From Cyclobacterium plantarum (GTDB taxonomy: Bacteria > Bacteroidota > Bacteroidia > Cytophagales > Cyclobacteriaceae): 64,000 nucleotides of DNA. The stretch is taken from positions 62,001-126,000 of the forward strand of contig NZ_JAANYN010000003.1 of NCBI RefSeq assembly GCF_011290685.1, in the 5' to 3' direction. Within the stretch, counting starts at the first letter, position 1. Every line of letters begins with the position of its first letter. Under the pieces are notes generated by a model, which did not search any database, was not told the DNA's origin, and saw only the letters and a program-made list of their open reading frames with translations. Shown piece after piece: positions 52,919 through 62,719 of the stretch. The position numbers were made by a program, and so were the translations under genes.

Positions 52919-53974
52919 ATGAAATTTGATCCAAAATCCGAGGCGGATTTTTTCGAGAACGAATATTTTATCCATTGGGTAATTTTCCCTGATAAGGAAT
53001 CTTCCCGCTATTGGAAAAATTGGCGAAGCATGCACCCTGAGAAGCGGGCATTGATGGACAGGGCGGTGGAAACCCTTAAATCTTTTAGACTGAAAGTGGA
53101 CACCAGCATGGATAATACCATTTCCGAAATCCTATTGGACAGGATCCTTATCCATCACCAAAATCAGAAAGGGAAGCCTTTCCGGCCCGAAAAACCCAAG
53201 GCATATATTAAGGTTAAGGACCGGACAATATGGGTTTTGGTTGCGGCCTGTCTGGCAGTTATAGTCACCTTCATATTACCCCATTTAGGACTCGAATTTA
53301 TGGAAAATAGGGTCAAGGAGGACCCGGTGCAATGGATTACCAAATCCACCAAACCTGGAATTAAATCCATTTTTTACCTTCCCGACGGAAGTATGGTGAA
53401 ACTAAATTCATCAAGTGAAATTACTTTTCCGGAAAGCTTTTCTGATTCTGTGCGACTGGTTAAACTCTCTGGACAGGGATATTTTGATGTGCAGCGGGAT
53501 GAGGACTTGCCATTTATTGTCCAGGCTGAGGGTTTTCAGGTTCAAGTGCTTGGAACCTCCTTTGATATAAAATCCTATTCCAGAAATGAGGAGCATAATG
53601 TGGTGGTACTCACAGGAGAGGTAGCTGTTGAAACAGAGTTTGGCGACTATTTAAACGTACTTCCTACAGAAATGCTTCGCTTTAATGAGACTGATGGAAA
53701 AATTTTGAAAAAGAAGGTGGATCTCGAAAGGTATACCGGATGGAAGGACGGAATCATCATTTTTCAGGAAACTCCATATCAAGAAGTGTTTGAGATTTTG
53801 AGTGAATGGTATGGGGTGGAATTTTATTTAAGCAACGAAATAAACTGGAAAGGTACTTATAGTGGAAAGTATGAAAATGAATCGTTGAAAAATATCCTTC
53901 TGGGTATTTCTTATGCCAAAAATTTTGAATTCAAACTGAACCGAAAAAAAGTAAATATCTATAAACCCAAATGA
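52919..53974 (+). CDS. FecR-type anti-sigma regulator
   Basis: A 351-residue membrane protein: cytoplasmic N-terminal region (1-100), one membrane helix (about 103-121), periplasmic FecR domain (about 145-245; GIKSIFYLPDGSMVKLNSSSEITFPE and VKLSGQGYFDVQRD, shown as the LPDGS-V-LN-S pattern) and C-terminal DUF4974/STN-like domain. It relays substrate binding by the SusC STN domain to the ECF sigma. The ATG at 52919 is chosen over TTG at 52835. Its stop overlaps a small ORF. Confidence 0.9.
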   Translation: MKFDPKSEADFFENEYFIHWVIFPDKESSRYWKNWRSMHPEKRALMDRAVETLKSFRLKVDTSMDNTISEILLDRILIHHQNQKGKPFRPEKPKAYIKVKDRTIWVLVAACLAVIVTFILPHLGLEFMENRVKEDPVQWITKSTKPGIKSIFYLPDGSMVKLNSSSEITFPESFSDSVRLVKLSGQGYFDVQRDEDLPFIVQAEGFQVQVLGTSFDIKSYSRNEEHNVVVLTGEVAVETEFGDYLNVLPTEMLRFNETDGKILKKKVDLERYTGWKDGIIIFQETPYQEVFEILSEWYGVEFYLSNEINWKGTYSGKYENESLKNILLGISYAKNFEFKLNRKKVNIYKPK

Positions 53975-54084
53975 CTATGAAAAAGACCAAAGTTAACCAG
54001 ATTATTAAGTTCACAAAGCATCAGTTCCGATTACTGGGATGGTGTTTTCTATTTGTTAGTAAACCCATAAATGTGAAATTATGA
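53971..54084 (+). CDS. Short coupled ORF before susC
   Basis: A 37-codon frame starts at ATGA overlapping the fecR stop and ends with ATGA overlapping the SusC start at 54081. It encodes a basic then hydrophobic peptide (MTMKKTKVNQIIKFTKHQF then RLLGWCFLFVSKPINVKL), similar to the extended N-termini seen on many STN-containing SusC proteins. It could be a leader peptide for translational coupling, or the relic of an older SusC N-terminus. Confidence 0.4.
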   Translation: MTMKKTKVNQIIKFTKHQFRLLGWCFLFVSKPINVKL

Positions 54085-57000
54085 AAAAATTTGTACTCAC
54101 CTATTTGAAATTCCTTTTGGTATTTGGTACCCTTATTTTTTCAGGGTCAGATCTGGGTGCCGAACAATATGCTTTCAGAGGAGATGCTGGCCAGGTCAAT
54201 TTGAATGTGATGGAGACCAGGATTTCTATCCGGGCAGAGGCTGCACCAGTGCTGAAAGTCTTAAGGGAAATTGGTGCACAATCCGATGTATTCTTCGCAT
54301 TTGAAGATCAACTGGCTGAGCAGATTCGTCCTTTGAATATTGATGTAAAGGATCAGAAACTCCAGTTTGTTTTAGAGGAATTATCGGCAAAATATGGGCT
54401 GAAATTCAAACAGGTAAACAAAACCATCCATGTTGCCATAGCCAATAATTTAAAGGATCAAAAACAAAAAATTGGAGGATTGCGGGAAAAAACCATTACG
54501 GGTAAAGTTGTCGCGGATGATGGAGAAGGTATCCCCGGTGCTAATATTCGCATTAAAGATACGACCATTGGCACAGTTACGGACCTGGAGGGCAACTATT
54601 CCATTACAGTTCCCAATGAAGAAGCTGTGTTAATCTTTTCTTTTATCGGTTTTGTTACCCAGGAAGAAGTAGTTGGCAACCGCAGCGTGATCAACATCAA
54701 CCTATCTACAGATTTATCCTCCCTGGATGAGGTAGTAGTGGTTGGATTTGGCACCCAGAAAAAAGAAAGTATCGTTGGTGCCATGACCTCTATTAATCCT
54801 TCCGAATTGAGGATCCCTTCCAGTAACTTAACTACCTCCTTGGCTGGAAGAATTGCCGGTTTGGTTTCTTATCAAACAAGTGGTGAACCTGGGGCCGACA
54901 ATGCGCAATTTTTTGTTCGGGGCGTTGCTTCTTTTAACGGTCAAAATGGCCCCTTAATTTTGATTGACGGCGTGGAACTTACTACAGACGACCTGGCAAG
55001 GCTTCAACCTGATGATATTGAAAGCTTTGCTGTCCTGAAAGATCCTACAACCACTGCTATTTATGGTGCCAGGGGGGCTAATGGGATAATTTTGGTGACC
55101 ACCAAAACAGGAAAAGAGGGACCTGCAGTGGTCAACTTAAGAATAGAGAGTTCCCTCAGCCAGCCCATTGGTCTGGTAGATCTGGCAGATCCGGTGACCC
55201 ACATGAGGTTACAGAATGAAGCCAACCGAACCAGGGGGGATTTTGCCACTTTTACGGAAGAACAGATCGCAGGAACCCTAAGGGGAGGAAATCCCAATAT
55301 TTATCCTGCTACCGATTGGTACAAACAATTATTCAGGGATTATGCCAACACTTCCCGGGTAAATTTAAATGTCAGAGGCGGTGGCCAAAAGGTGAGGTAT
55401 TATGTAGCAGGGTCATTTAATAAGGACAACGGCTTATTGCAGGTGAACAAAACCAATAATTTCACCAATGGCATTGATTTAAAACGGTACTTATTAAGGT
55501 CCAATATCAATATTGATTTGCATAAAAATACGGAAATGATCGTCCGGTTACATTCCACCATAGATGATTACCGAGGTCCCCTACAGGGAGGAAATGCAAT
55601 TTATAATGCGGCCGTTCGTACCAGCCCGACTCGTTTTCCCGCCATTTATGAGCCGGATCCTACACTGGAAGGTGTACCTCATATCTTATTTGGAAATGGG
55701 CTGCCCCCTAGGGGTGAAGGAACGGCGAGCGGAGGAGATGATAGCACGGTCCCGGTTTGGTTTAACCCTTATGCAGAACTTCAACGGGGTTATCGGGATA
55801 CCAGGCGACAATTATCTTTGGTTCAGTTTGAAATGAAACAGAATCTTAGCGGAATAATTCCAGGTCTGACAGCCCGGTTGCTTGCCAATTCCAATACTAC
55901 TTCTTATTTCGAAAACCGTAGGGGATATACGCCATTCTTTTACAGAATGTCTACTTTTGACCCTTTTACAGAAGATTATCGTCTGGTAAGGACTGCTCAG
56001 GGTTCGGGAGATGAGTCTCTTTCGCTATTGGGTGGGCAGCGTACAAACAATTCCGTGTTTTATATGGAATCTGCCGTCAATTATAACCAAACTTTTGATA
56101 AGCATACAGTGGGAGGCCTTCTCGTTTTTGTGGCCAGAGAATACCTGGACGGTAATGCTAATACGGTGCAGCTCTCATTGCCCAGTAGAAATCTTGGCGT
56201 TTCCGGACGGTACAATTATGATTATGATAACCGGTATTTCGCAGAATTTAATTTCGGTTACAATGGTTCGGAGCGCTTTGCCAAAAACAACCGATTTGGC
56301 TTCTTCCCGTCTTTTGGTCTGGCTTGGCTGCTTTCCAATGAACCCTTCCTGAGTGGATTATCCCCAAGAGTTAGCCGGGTAAAACTTAGGGCCTCCTTTG
56401 GATGGGTCGGAAATGACCGTATAGGCGATGACCGGAATGACCGCTTTTTTTACCTATCAGAGGTAGACCTGAGCAGTAATCAGAACCAAGCTACTTTCGG
56501 AAGAGAACTGAATACTACCTTCCCGGGAGTAATCATCAGAAGATATGCCAACCCAATGGTGACCTGGGAAAAATCCAGAAAAGCCAACCTGGGTCTGGAA
56601 CTTAACTTTTTAGATGATGCAATCCAATTCAGGGTGGATGCTTTCAATGAAATTCGAACCAGTATATTACAAGAACGGGCTGACATTCCTTCTACGCTGG
56701 GATTACAAGCCAATCTGAAGACCAATGTGGGAGAGGTTACCGCCAAAGGCATTGATGCCTCCCTGGATGTAAACCATTATATCAACAACAATTTTTGGAT
56801 AACGGGAAGGGGTACCTTTACTTATGCTGACAATGAATTCCGTGTGTATGAAGAACCCAATTATGCCGCCGTCGGTGCTCCATGGAGGTCCAATGTCGGC
56901 AACAATGTGACCGTCTCGCAGGGCTATATAGCAGAACGGCTTTTTGTGGATGATGAAGAGGCAATGAATTCTCCGGCACAGTTTGGATCTCCTGGAATTG

Positions 57001-57641
57001 ACTATGGCGGCGGTGATATAAAGTACAAAGACCTCAATGGCGACGGAGTGATTACCACACTTGATCAGGCTCCTATTGGTAAACCCCAAATACCCAGGGT
57101 CATTTATGGACTTGGGCTTTCGGCGGGGTACAAAAGGTTTGATATTAACTTCTTTTTTCAGGGATTGAGCGATGTTTCATTTTTTATCAATCCGGTTACC
57201 ACCGGTCCATTTGTCAATTCCATTCAAGATGCAGGAATTAATGCCGTTACCGATGGGAGCGGGAATGGATTTGGCAATGGTATCTTAAGCGAAAATGGCA
57301 TGCTTCAGGCTTATGCTGATAGCCATTGGTCGGAAGAAAACCGGGATATCTACGCATTGTGGCCCAGGTTGTCATCAAACGTGGTTCCCAATAACACGGT
57401 GAGAAGTACCTGGTGGTTACGGGATGGCTCCTTTTTAAGGCTTAAACAAGTGGAGGTAGGCTATAATTTGTTGAAAAATCCTGAAAATAAAATTGGCTTG
57501 ACCAATCTTCGGCTTTATGCCACCGGGACCAATCTTTTTACCTGGAGTAAGTTTGACCTATGGGATCCGGAGTTGGGCGGCAATGGGCTGAATTATCCCT
57601 TGCAGAGGGTAATTAACTTGGGGATTCATATCGGATTTTAA
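54081..57641 (+). CDS. SusC/RagA-type TonB-dependent outer-membrane transporter with STN domain
   Basis: A 1186-residue transporter. Signal peptide to about residue 28, STN domain (about 45-115; VLREIGAQSDVFFAFEDQL, LEELSAKYGLKF), a carboxypeptidase-regulatory-like domain (about 135-210; ITGKVVADDGEGIPGANIRIK), the TonB-box-like region DEVVVVGFGTQKKE, a plug (IDGVELTTDDLARLQPDDIESFAVLKDPTTTAIYGARGANGIILVTTK, pattern only) and a 22-strand barrel. The C-terminus ends GIHIGF, as expected. With SusD it imports an unknown ligand, and the STN signals to FecR. Confidence 0.95.
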   Translation: MKKFVLTYLKFLLVFGTLIFSGSDLGAEQYAFRGDAGQVNLNVMETRISIRAEAAPVLKVLREIGAQSDVFFAFEDQLAEQIRPLNIDVKDQKLQFVLEELSAKYGLKFKQVNKTIHVAIANNLKDQKQKIGGLREKTITGKVVADDGEGIPGANIRIKDTTIGTVTDLEGNYSITVPNEEAVLIFSFIGFVTQEEVVGNRSVININLSTDLSSLDEVVVVGFGTQKKESIVGAMTSINPSELRIPSSNLTTSLAGRIAGLVSYQTSGEPGADNAQFFVRGVASFNGQNGPLILIDGVELTTDDLARLQPDDIESFAVLKDPTTTAIYGARGANGIILVTTKTGKEGPAVVNLRIESSLSQPIGLVDLADPVTHMRLQNEANRTRGDFATFTEEQIAGTLRGGNPNIYPATDWYKQLFRDYANTSRVNLNVRGGGQKVRYYVAGSFNKDNGLLQVNKTNNFTNGIDLKRYLLRSNINIDLHKNTEMIVRLHSTIDDYRGPLQGGNAIYNAAVRTSPTRFPAIYEPDPTLEGVPHILFGNGLPPRGEGTASGGDDSTVPVWFNPYAELQRGYRDTRRQLSLVQFEMKQNLSGIIPGLTARLLANSNTTSYFENRRGYTPFFYRMSTFDPFTEDYRLVRTAQGSGDESLSLLGGQRTNNSVFYMESAVNYNQTFDKHTVGGLLVFVAREYLDGNANTVQLSLPSRNLGVSGRYNYDYDNRYFAEFNFGYNGSERFAKNNRFGFFPSFGLAWLLSNEPFLSGLSPRVSRVKLRASFGWVGNDRIGDDRNDRFFYLSEVDLSSNQNQATFGRELNTTFPGVIIRRYANPMVTWEKSRKANLGLELNFLDDAIQFRVDAFNEIRTSILQERADIPSTLGLQANLKTNVGEVTAKGIDASLDVNHYINNNFWITGRGTFTYADNEFRVYEEPNYAAVGAPWRSNVGNNVTVSQGYIAERLFVDDEEAMNSPAQFGSPGIDYGGGDIKYKDLNGDGVITTLDQAPIGKPQIPRVIYGLGLSAGYKRFDINFFFQGLSDVSFFINPVTTGPFVNSIQDAGINAVTDGSGNGFGNGILSENGMLQAYADSHWSEENRDIYALWPRLSSNVVPNNTVRSTWWLRDGSFLRLKQVEVGYNLLKNPENKIGLTNLRLYATGTNLFTWSKFDLWDPELGGNGLNYPLQRVINLGIHIGF

Positions 57642-57652
57642 AGAAAGAAATT

Positions 57653-59557
57653 ATGAAGATTAAATTGATAAAATTTATTGTAAGTCTGAGCCTGGTTTTT
57701 TCAATGGGTTCCTGTGGCGATTTTATAGATGTGGTTCCTGATAACATTGCTGTGATCGAAGGGGCCTTTGAAACCCGGGAAAGTGCCTTGAGGTTTTTAG
57801 CGACTCTTTACAATTACCTGCCTCCTTATTCCAGTATAAATAATCCTGCCTTGGCCGCAGGTGATGAAATATCTGTGAATGATAATGTGTCCAGGAACTG
57901 GCAATCGAGAATTATTTCCAGAGGAGGGCAAAATGTCACCTCTCCAAGTCTGGGCTATTGGGGAAACACCGGAACGGTAAGTAACATGTTTATCGCATTG
58001 AGAGACTGTAATATTTTTCTGGATAATGTGGACAGACCATTTAACCTCACCGAGACGGAGAAGGTAAAATGGATCGCGGAAGCCAAATTTTTAAAGGCTT
58101 ATTTTCATTTTTACCTGATGAGGATGTACGGTCCTATTCCCATTATCCGTGAAAATATCGAAGTCAGCAGTGGAGTGGAAGCTGTAAGGGTAAGAAGAAA
58201 TTCCGTGGATGAAGTAACCGATTATATTGTGGAATTATTAGATGAAGCCATTCCGGATTTGCCTTTGATCATTGAGGATAGAGGACTTGAATTAGGAAGG
58301 ATAACTGCCCCAGCAGCAGCTGCGATTAAGGCGAAAGTTTTGGTGACATCTGCCAGCCCACTTTTCAATGGCAATTCAGATTATAGTAACTTTCTTGACC
58401 ATGAGGGAAATAACTTTATCAGTACCACTTTTGATGAAACCAAATGGGTGAGGGCTGCAGAGGCCTGCAAGGAAGCCATCGATCTAGCCCATGAAGCTGG
58501 GCATTTACTTTATCGTTTTGAAGGTGCACCATCAGATTGGTCTGATACCACAGTTGTAAAACTCAGTGTGCGCGGTAGTGTCACCGAAAGGTGGAATGAT
58601 GAATTGATCTGGGGCAGTTCCGACAGCCCGGCTGGTGGAGAACTTCAAAGTTGGGCCCAGGCAAAAATAGCACCTGGCCTTACAGCAGAAAACCGGGAAA
58701 GCACCCAATCCTGGTGGTCACCACCCCTACAGATTGCCGAAATGTTTTACTCTGAAAATGGAGTGCCCATCGATGAAGATGTGAGTTACAATTATGCAGA
58801 TCGCTATGAAGTAGCTGAGGCGGGTATTGCTCATAAACATTACGTTCAACCTGGGTTCAATACCGCCCGGTTGAATTTGAACCGGGAAATAAGGTTTTAT
58901 GCTTCCCTGGGTTTTGACGGCGGTGTTTGGTTTGGCCATGGGGTAAACAGTGATGATAATGCATTGATTGTGGAAGGAAAAAGAGGAGAGAAAGCCGGAA
59001 GGTTGGATGCCAACAGATGGTCCCAAAGTGGATACTGGGCAAAAAAGCTGGTATACTACGAAAATGTTCAAGCCACTTCCGGATCAGGCTACACCAGCCG
59101 GGCTTACCCCTTTCCTATTGTTCGGTTGGCGGACTTATACCTGATGTATGCCGAAGCCCTCAACGAATCCTCAGGCCCGTCCAGCGCCTACGAATGGATT
59201 GACCTGGTAAGAGAAAGGGCAGGATTGCAAGGAGTACTGCAGTCCTGGAGTGAATTTTCCAATCAGCCGTCAAAACCCACCACTCAAGAAGGTTTTAGAG
59301 AAATCCTGCAGAATGAAAGGATGATCGAATTGGTTTTTGAAGGGCAAAGGTTTTGGGACCTTAGGCGCTGGAAAAGAGCTGCCGAGTTTTTAAACCGCGA
59401 CATACAGGCCTGGAATGTAGAGGGTGAAACCACTGCTTCTTACTATAATGTAATCAATGTTGGAACTTATAAATTCTTGAATAGAGATTACCTATGGCCT
59501 ATTGCAGAAGAAGATCTTATTGCCAATTCCAATCTCGTACAAAATCCTGGTTGGTGA
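57653..59557 (+). CDS. SusD/RagB-type surface lipoprotein
   Basis: A 634-residue SusD-family protein with lipoprotein signal (lipid Cys 21 in MGSCGD). Typical segments are AKFLKAYFHFYLMRMYGPIP in TPR-like helices, the C-terminal RLADLYLMYAEALNE, GFREILQNERMIELVFEGQRFWDLRRWKRA, and the final WPIAEEDLIANSNLVQNPGW. It captures ligand on the cell surface for the SusC pore. It lies 11 bp after susC and is in the same operon. Confidence 0.93.
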   Translation: MKIKLIKFIVSLSLVFSMGSCGDFIDVVPDNIAVIEGAFETRESALRFLATLYNYLPPYSSINNPALAAGDEISVNDNVSRNWQSRIISRGGQNVTSPSLGYWGNTGTVSNMFIALRDCNIFLDNVDRPFNLTETEKVKWIAEAKFLKAYFHFYLMRMYGPIPIIRENIEVSSGVEAVRVRRNSVDEVTDYIVELLDEAIPDLPLIIEDRGLELGRITAPAAAAIKAKVLVTSASPLFNGNSDYSNFLDHEGNNFISTTFDETKWVRAAEACKEAIDLAHEAGHLLYRFEGAPSDWSDTTVVKLSVRGSVTERWNDELIWGSSDSPAGGELQSWAQAKIAPGLTAENRESTQSWWSPPLQIAEMFYSENGVPIDEDVSYNYADRYEVAEAGIAHKHYVQPGFNTARLNLNREIRFYASLGFDGGVWFGHGVNSDDNALIVEGKRGEKAGRLDANRWSQSGYWAKKLVYYENVQATSGSGYTSRAYPFPIVRLADLYLMYAEALNESSGPSSAYEWIDLVRERAGLQGVLQSWSEFSNQPSKPTTQEGFREILQNERMIELVFEGQRFWDLRRWKRAAEFLNRDIQAWNVEGETTASYYNVINVGTYKFLNRDYLWPIAEEDLIANSNLVQNPGW

Positions 59558-59579
59558 GCTACATATAAAATAAGGAACT

Positions 59580-60794
59580 ATGAAATTGAACAAATTTATT
59601 ATTTGCACATTTATAGCAGTTTGCATGGTACTTTCTGCATGCGAAGAAGAGGAAAGGGGTCCTCTGACCAATGATGGTGTACCTCCCTCCCCGGTGACTG
59701 AAGTCACGGTAACCAACTTGCCAGGTGGCGCCAAAATCACTTACAGTGTTCCTGCCGATCAGGATGCACTGCTGGTTCAGGCCACCTATAAACTCGACAA
59801 TGGGAAAATAGTGACTTCTAAATCTTCTATATTCAAAAACCATATTGTTGTAGAGGGACTAAGGGAAATAAAAGAACAGGTAGTGGAATTGGTGACAATA
59901 GACAGGAGCAACAATCAATCTGAACCGGTAAATGTCACCATTTTGCCAGAAACAGCCCCCATTGATAAATTGTATGCCAGTTTTGAACTGGATGAAGATT
60001 TTGGGGGAGTTAGGTTGAAATACAACAATGAAGACCAGATTGCAGCCGAATTACTATTGTATGCCGAAGATGAAAGTGGGAACCTGATTTACCAACAATC
60101 TACATTTATCAGTGATGACCAGAGAACACATCAAACCTTTAGGGGATTTCCACCTTTGTCAAAGAAATTTGGTGTATCAGCGATAGACCGTTGGGATAAT
60201 TCCACTGAAATCATGGAAGCGGTAAAGACCCCTCTGGAAGAAGTAATACTGAATATTGAGAATTTCAGGGACGTGTTTTTAACCGGAGATGAGTCCGATG
60301 CCTTTGGATGGACAAAGTCAAATTTATGGAACGGGTCCATTGCAGGATCAGGATTCCATACAGCACAAGGACAGCCTGGCACAGTTGTCCCTCCTTATTC
60401 CGAAGGCTACCATATATTCACCCTGGACCTTGGGGTCCTTGCAAAACTCAGTCGGTTTAAATTCTGGCAAAGGCAGGATTCCTGGATTTTTACCCACGGC
60501 AATCCTAGGCACTTCGAAATCTGGGGAATTGATGAGCTTCCTGAAGACAATGGCGCGTCCCTGGAGGGGTGGACCAAAATGATAGAAAACGGAGAAGTGG
60601 TAAAACCATCGGGAGGACCCCTGGGCACAAACAGTGCAGAAGATGTGGCTCAAGCTGCAGATGGGGAGGAATTTGAGTTTCCCATCGACGCTCCGCCCGT
60701 TCGCTATATTCGGTTTGTAAACCTGGAATCCTGGTCAACAGGGAAATTTATGCATTTGATGGAGTTAAACTTTTGGGGACAAATAGAGGAATAA
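59580..60794 (+). CDS. Surface lipoprotein with DUF4959/DUF5126/DUF5000 domains
   Basis: A 404-residue protein with lipobox (Cys 21 in LSACEEEE). An N-terminal fibronectin-like DUF4959 (about 35-130), a middle DUF5126 (about 130-230; KLYASFELDEDFGGVRLKY) and a C-terminal discoidin-like DUF5000 module (about 255-400; FTLDLGVLAKLSRFKFWQRQDSW, PVRYIRFVNLESW). It follows susD and probably binds glycan at the surface, like SusE/SusF. The overlap with the next frame is only 24 bases of non-coding start region. Confidence 0.83.
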   Translation: MKLNKFIICTFIAVCMVLSACEEEERGPLTNDGVPPSPVTEVTVTNLPGGAKITYSVPADQDALLVQATYKLDNGKIVTSKSSIFKNHIVVEGLREIKEQVVELVTIDRSNNQSEPVNVTILPETAPIDKLYASFELDEDFGGVRLKYNNEDQIAAELLLYAEDESGNLIYQQSTFISDDQRTHQTFRGFPPLSKKFGVSAIDRWDNSTEIMEAVKTPLEEVILNIENFRDVFLTGDESDAFGWTKSNLWNGSIAGSGFHTAQGQPGTVVPPYSEGYHIFTLDLGVLAKLSRFKFWQRQDSWIFTHGNPRHFEIWGIDELPEDNGASLEGWTKMIENGEVVKPSGGPLGTNSAEDVAQAADGEEFEFPIDAPPVRYIRFVNLESWSTGKFMHLMELNFWGQIEE

Positions 60795-60796
60795 AC

Positions 60797-62011
60797 ATGA
60801 AAAATTTATCAGTTAGCAATATCCTGTTTTTGGTTTCCTTCTTTGCTCTTATTGTAATGTCCACGGCTTGTGAGACTACATTGGAAACTTATGATGAGTT
60901 CGTCAAAGAAGGTGAAACCGTTTACATCGGTGCCGCCGATACCGTATTTGTAGGTTCGGGATTCAATAAATTACGGTTCTGGGTGGCCATCAATGCTGAT
61001 CCGAAGATAAAAAAGGGATTTCTGGAGAGTTCGAATGGTGAAATCAGTCATGAATTTGAAATTCAAAGAAATAAGCCCGGAAACGATACAATCAGCTTTG
61101 ACCTTGACCTTCCCGAAGGAGAATATACATTCGGACTTTTCCTTATGGACGATGCCGGCAATAGCTCCGTCAGGAAGGAAGTTCCCGCCACCGTTTATGG
61201 AGAAAAATACAGGGAAAACCTGATCAACAGAACCGTGCAGAAAATTTCGGCTTATAAAGACCATGCGGTAGTGAGTTGGTCGGAAGCCGAGCCGAATACG
61301 CAGACTACCACCATCACCTATGAGGATCGTCAGGGTGTTTCACAATCAATTCACGTAGAAAATGAGAGCATGGAAACCATCCTTTCTGACTACAAAAGAG
61401 GAAGTGTGTTTTCTGTGACCAGTAGTTTCCTGCCCAATGCAAATGCCATTGAAAGTTTTCAGGCAAGCCCAATAGAAACGGAATTGCCCGAGCAGTATAT
61501 GATCAACAAAGCCAATATCACGGCTTTAAAGTTGCCTTTTGATGCATCTGACGGTTGTTATGGAAGCAGCTACACCAGGCTAACTGATGGTTCGACTGCG
61601 GAATTCTGGCACAGTTGTGAGGATCCGGAGACAAATGCTGAAGACCTGTATCCCTGGGTTATGAGTTTTGATTTGGGGGATCCCGCCCTTATCAGCAAAT
61701 TCAGGTTGGATGAAAGAGCGGGTTGCTGCGGGGAAAGAAGTCCGGCGGAATACCAAATTTGGGTAACAAATGATATTGATGGGGCTGCTACAGGCAATAT
61801 TGACGAAATGTCTTTGGAAGATTGGGAAGAGGATGCCCAAGCCAAAGGCTGGACCAAGGCATTGGAAGTCACAGGAAACAGCCAACCAACATTTGAAGTA
61901 ACCATTAGCAACCTGGCGTCCGAATATCAGTATGTGCGGCTAGTGGGGATTGCTTCTATAGGGGGCGGCCTGGCAGGAAATTTCAATGAATTTACCTTTT
62001 GGGGCAAATAG
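60797..62011 (+). CDS. Surface lipoprotein with DUF4998 and discoidin-like (DUF5000) domains
   Basis: A 404-residue lipoprotein (Cys 25 in MSTACE). DUF4998 spans about residues 30-190 (YIGAADTVFVGSGFNKLRFWV, LPEGEYTFGLFLMDDAGNSS) and a C-terminal DUF5000-like sandwich about 255-400 (MSFDLGDPALISKFRLDERAGCCGERSPAEYQIWVTNDI, pattern; YVRLVGIASIGGG). The ATG at 60797 is chosen over the start at 60773. Its last residues FNEFTFWGK parallel the end of the previous protein, so the two are distant relatives in the same operon. A strong terminator follows. Confidence 0.82.
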   Translation: MKNLSVSNILFLVSFFALIVMSTACETTLETYDEFVKEGETVYIGAADTVFVGSGFNKLRFWVAINADPKIKKGFLESSNGEISHEFEIQRNKPGNDTISFDLDLPEGEYTFGLFLMDDAGNSSVRKEVPATVYGEKYRENLINRTVQKISAYKDHAVVSWSEAEPNTQTTTITYEDRQGVSQSIHVENESMETILSDYKRGSVFSVTSSFLPNANAIESFQASPIETELPEQYMINKANITALKLPFDASDGCYGSSYTRLTDGSTAEFWHSCEDPETNAEDLYPWVMSFDLGDPALISKFRLDERAGCCGERSPAEYQIWVTNDIDGAATGNIDEMSLEDWEEDAQAKGWTKALEVTGNSQPTFEVTISNLASEYQYVRLVGIASIGGGLAGNFNEFTFWGK

Positions 62012-62426
62012 GCCAGCACTAATTTTAGCTTATGGGAATTTCAACCCCTTTTTGTTTCAGGTTAAGAACTTAAACAAAAAGGGGTTTTTAAAAGATAAAG
62101 TTGATAACCGAGTCCTGATTTCTTTTGGTAGCGAGTTGTTTATCAACCCACCTACTCTTCGACGGCACTACTATGTTACTGGTGCCATCAGGCTTGAGGG
62201 AGAAAAGATCGCTTTTGAGGCTGAACAGGTTCTTTTTATCGGATACGAAGCGGCCTGGGGAATCATGGAAGAGTTTACTGAAATGAAAATTAATTCCGAG
62301 GCCCAGCCCTTGCGCTCAACGGTTGATTACAGGGAGGAGGGGTCAAAATTGGCCCTTATTACGGCATGCAATGATGTAATATTATCTATGTGTGCACCCC
62401 ATCCGGTATATTCATCAATAAGCTGA
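61986..62426 (+). CDS. Unrecognised open frame after the SusCD operon
   Basis: A 146-codon frame whose first part overlaps the end of the previous gene and a terminator, so only the part after about 62090 could be coding. In-frame later starts are TTG at 62136 and ATG at 62265. It shows patches such as EGEKIAFEAEQVLFIGYEAAWG but no family I recognise. It may be a gene remnant or chance. Confidence 0.2.
   Translation: MNLPFGANRPALILAYGNFNPFLFQVKNLNKKGFLKDKVDNRVLISFGSELFINPPTLRRHYYVTGAIRLEGEKIAFEAEQVLFIGYEAAWGIMEEFTEMKINSEAQPLRSTVDYREEGSKLALITACNDVILSMCAPHPVYSSIS
62043..62090 (+). terminator. Rho-independent terminator of the SusCD operon
   Basis: AACCCCTTTTTGTTT (62043-62057) and AAACAAAAAGGGGTT (62072-62086) form a perfect 15-bp stem, 14-nt loop, followed by TTTT. 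It is 32 bp after the last lipoprotein gene. Confidence 0.88.
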
Positions 62427-62452
62427 AATGTAATAACTGACCTTTTCAATGG

Positions 62453-62719
62453 TCATTTAATCAATTTCAATCCTTCCAGGGCTGATTTATCGTCAGGATT
62501 GTTCATCAGTACCTTTTGAAAAAGTACTGACGCCTCTCTTGTCTTCTGAAGATTTAATTTGTTCCAGGCCAGAAGAATCAAACCATCGTAATCAAAGGGG
62601 TATAGATTGACTACTTTTTCTAAGTATGGATCGGCTTTGTCATAGATACCCTGATTGTAATAAATCAGCCCCAACCTGTAGTTAACCAGGGAATTTTGAG
62701 GATCCGATTGCAGGATTTT
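62453..62719 (-). pseudogene. 3' part of an interrupted exported TPR protein gene
   Basis: The same frame as the 5' part resumes directly after a TAG at 62720-62722: KILQSDPQNSLVNYRLGLIYYNQG, then DPYLEKVVNLYPFDYDGLILL and a final TPR ending GLKLIK. In TPR repeats the position of the TAG is usually Glu, Lys or Gln, each one base away. It has no own start except a chance GTG/ATG at 62674. Confidence 0.65.

Noticed and set aside
61986-62090. Start of an extra gene overlapping the last lipoprotein gene
   Set aside because: The frame would run through a strong terminator; coding from the first ATG is unlikely.
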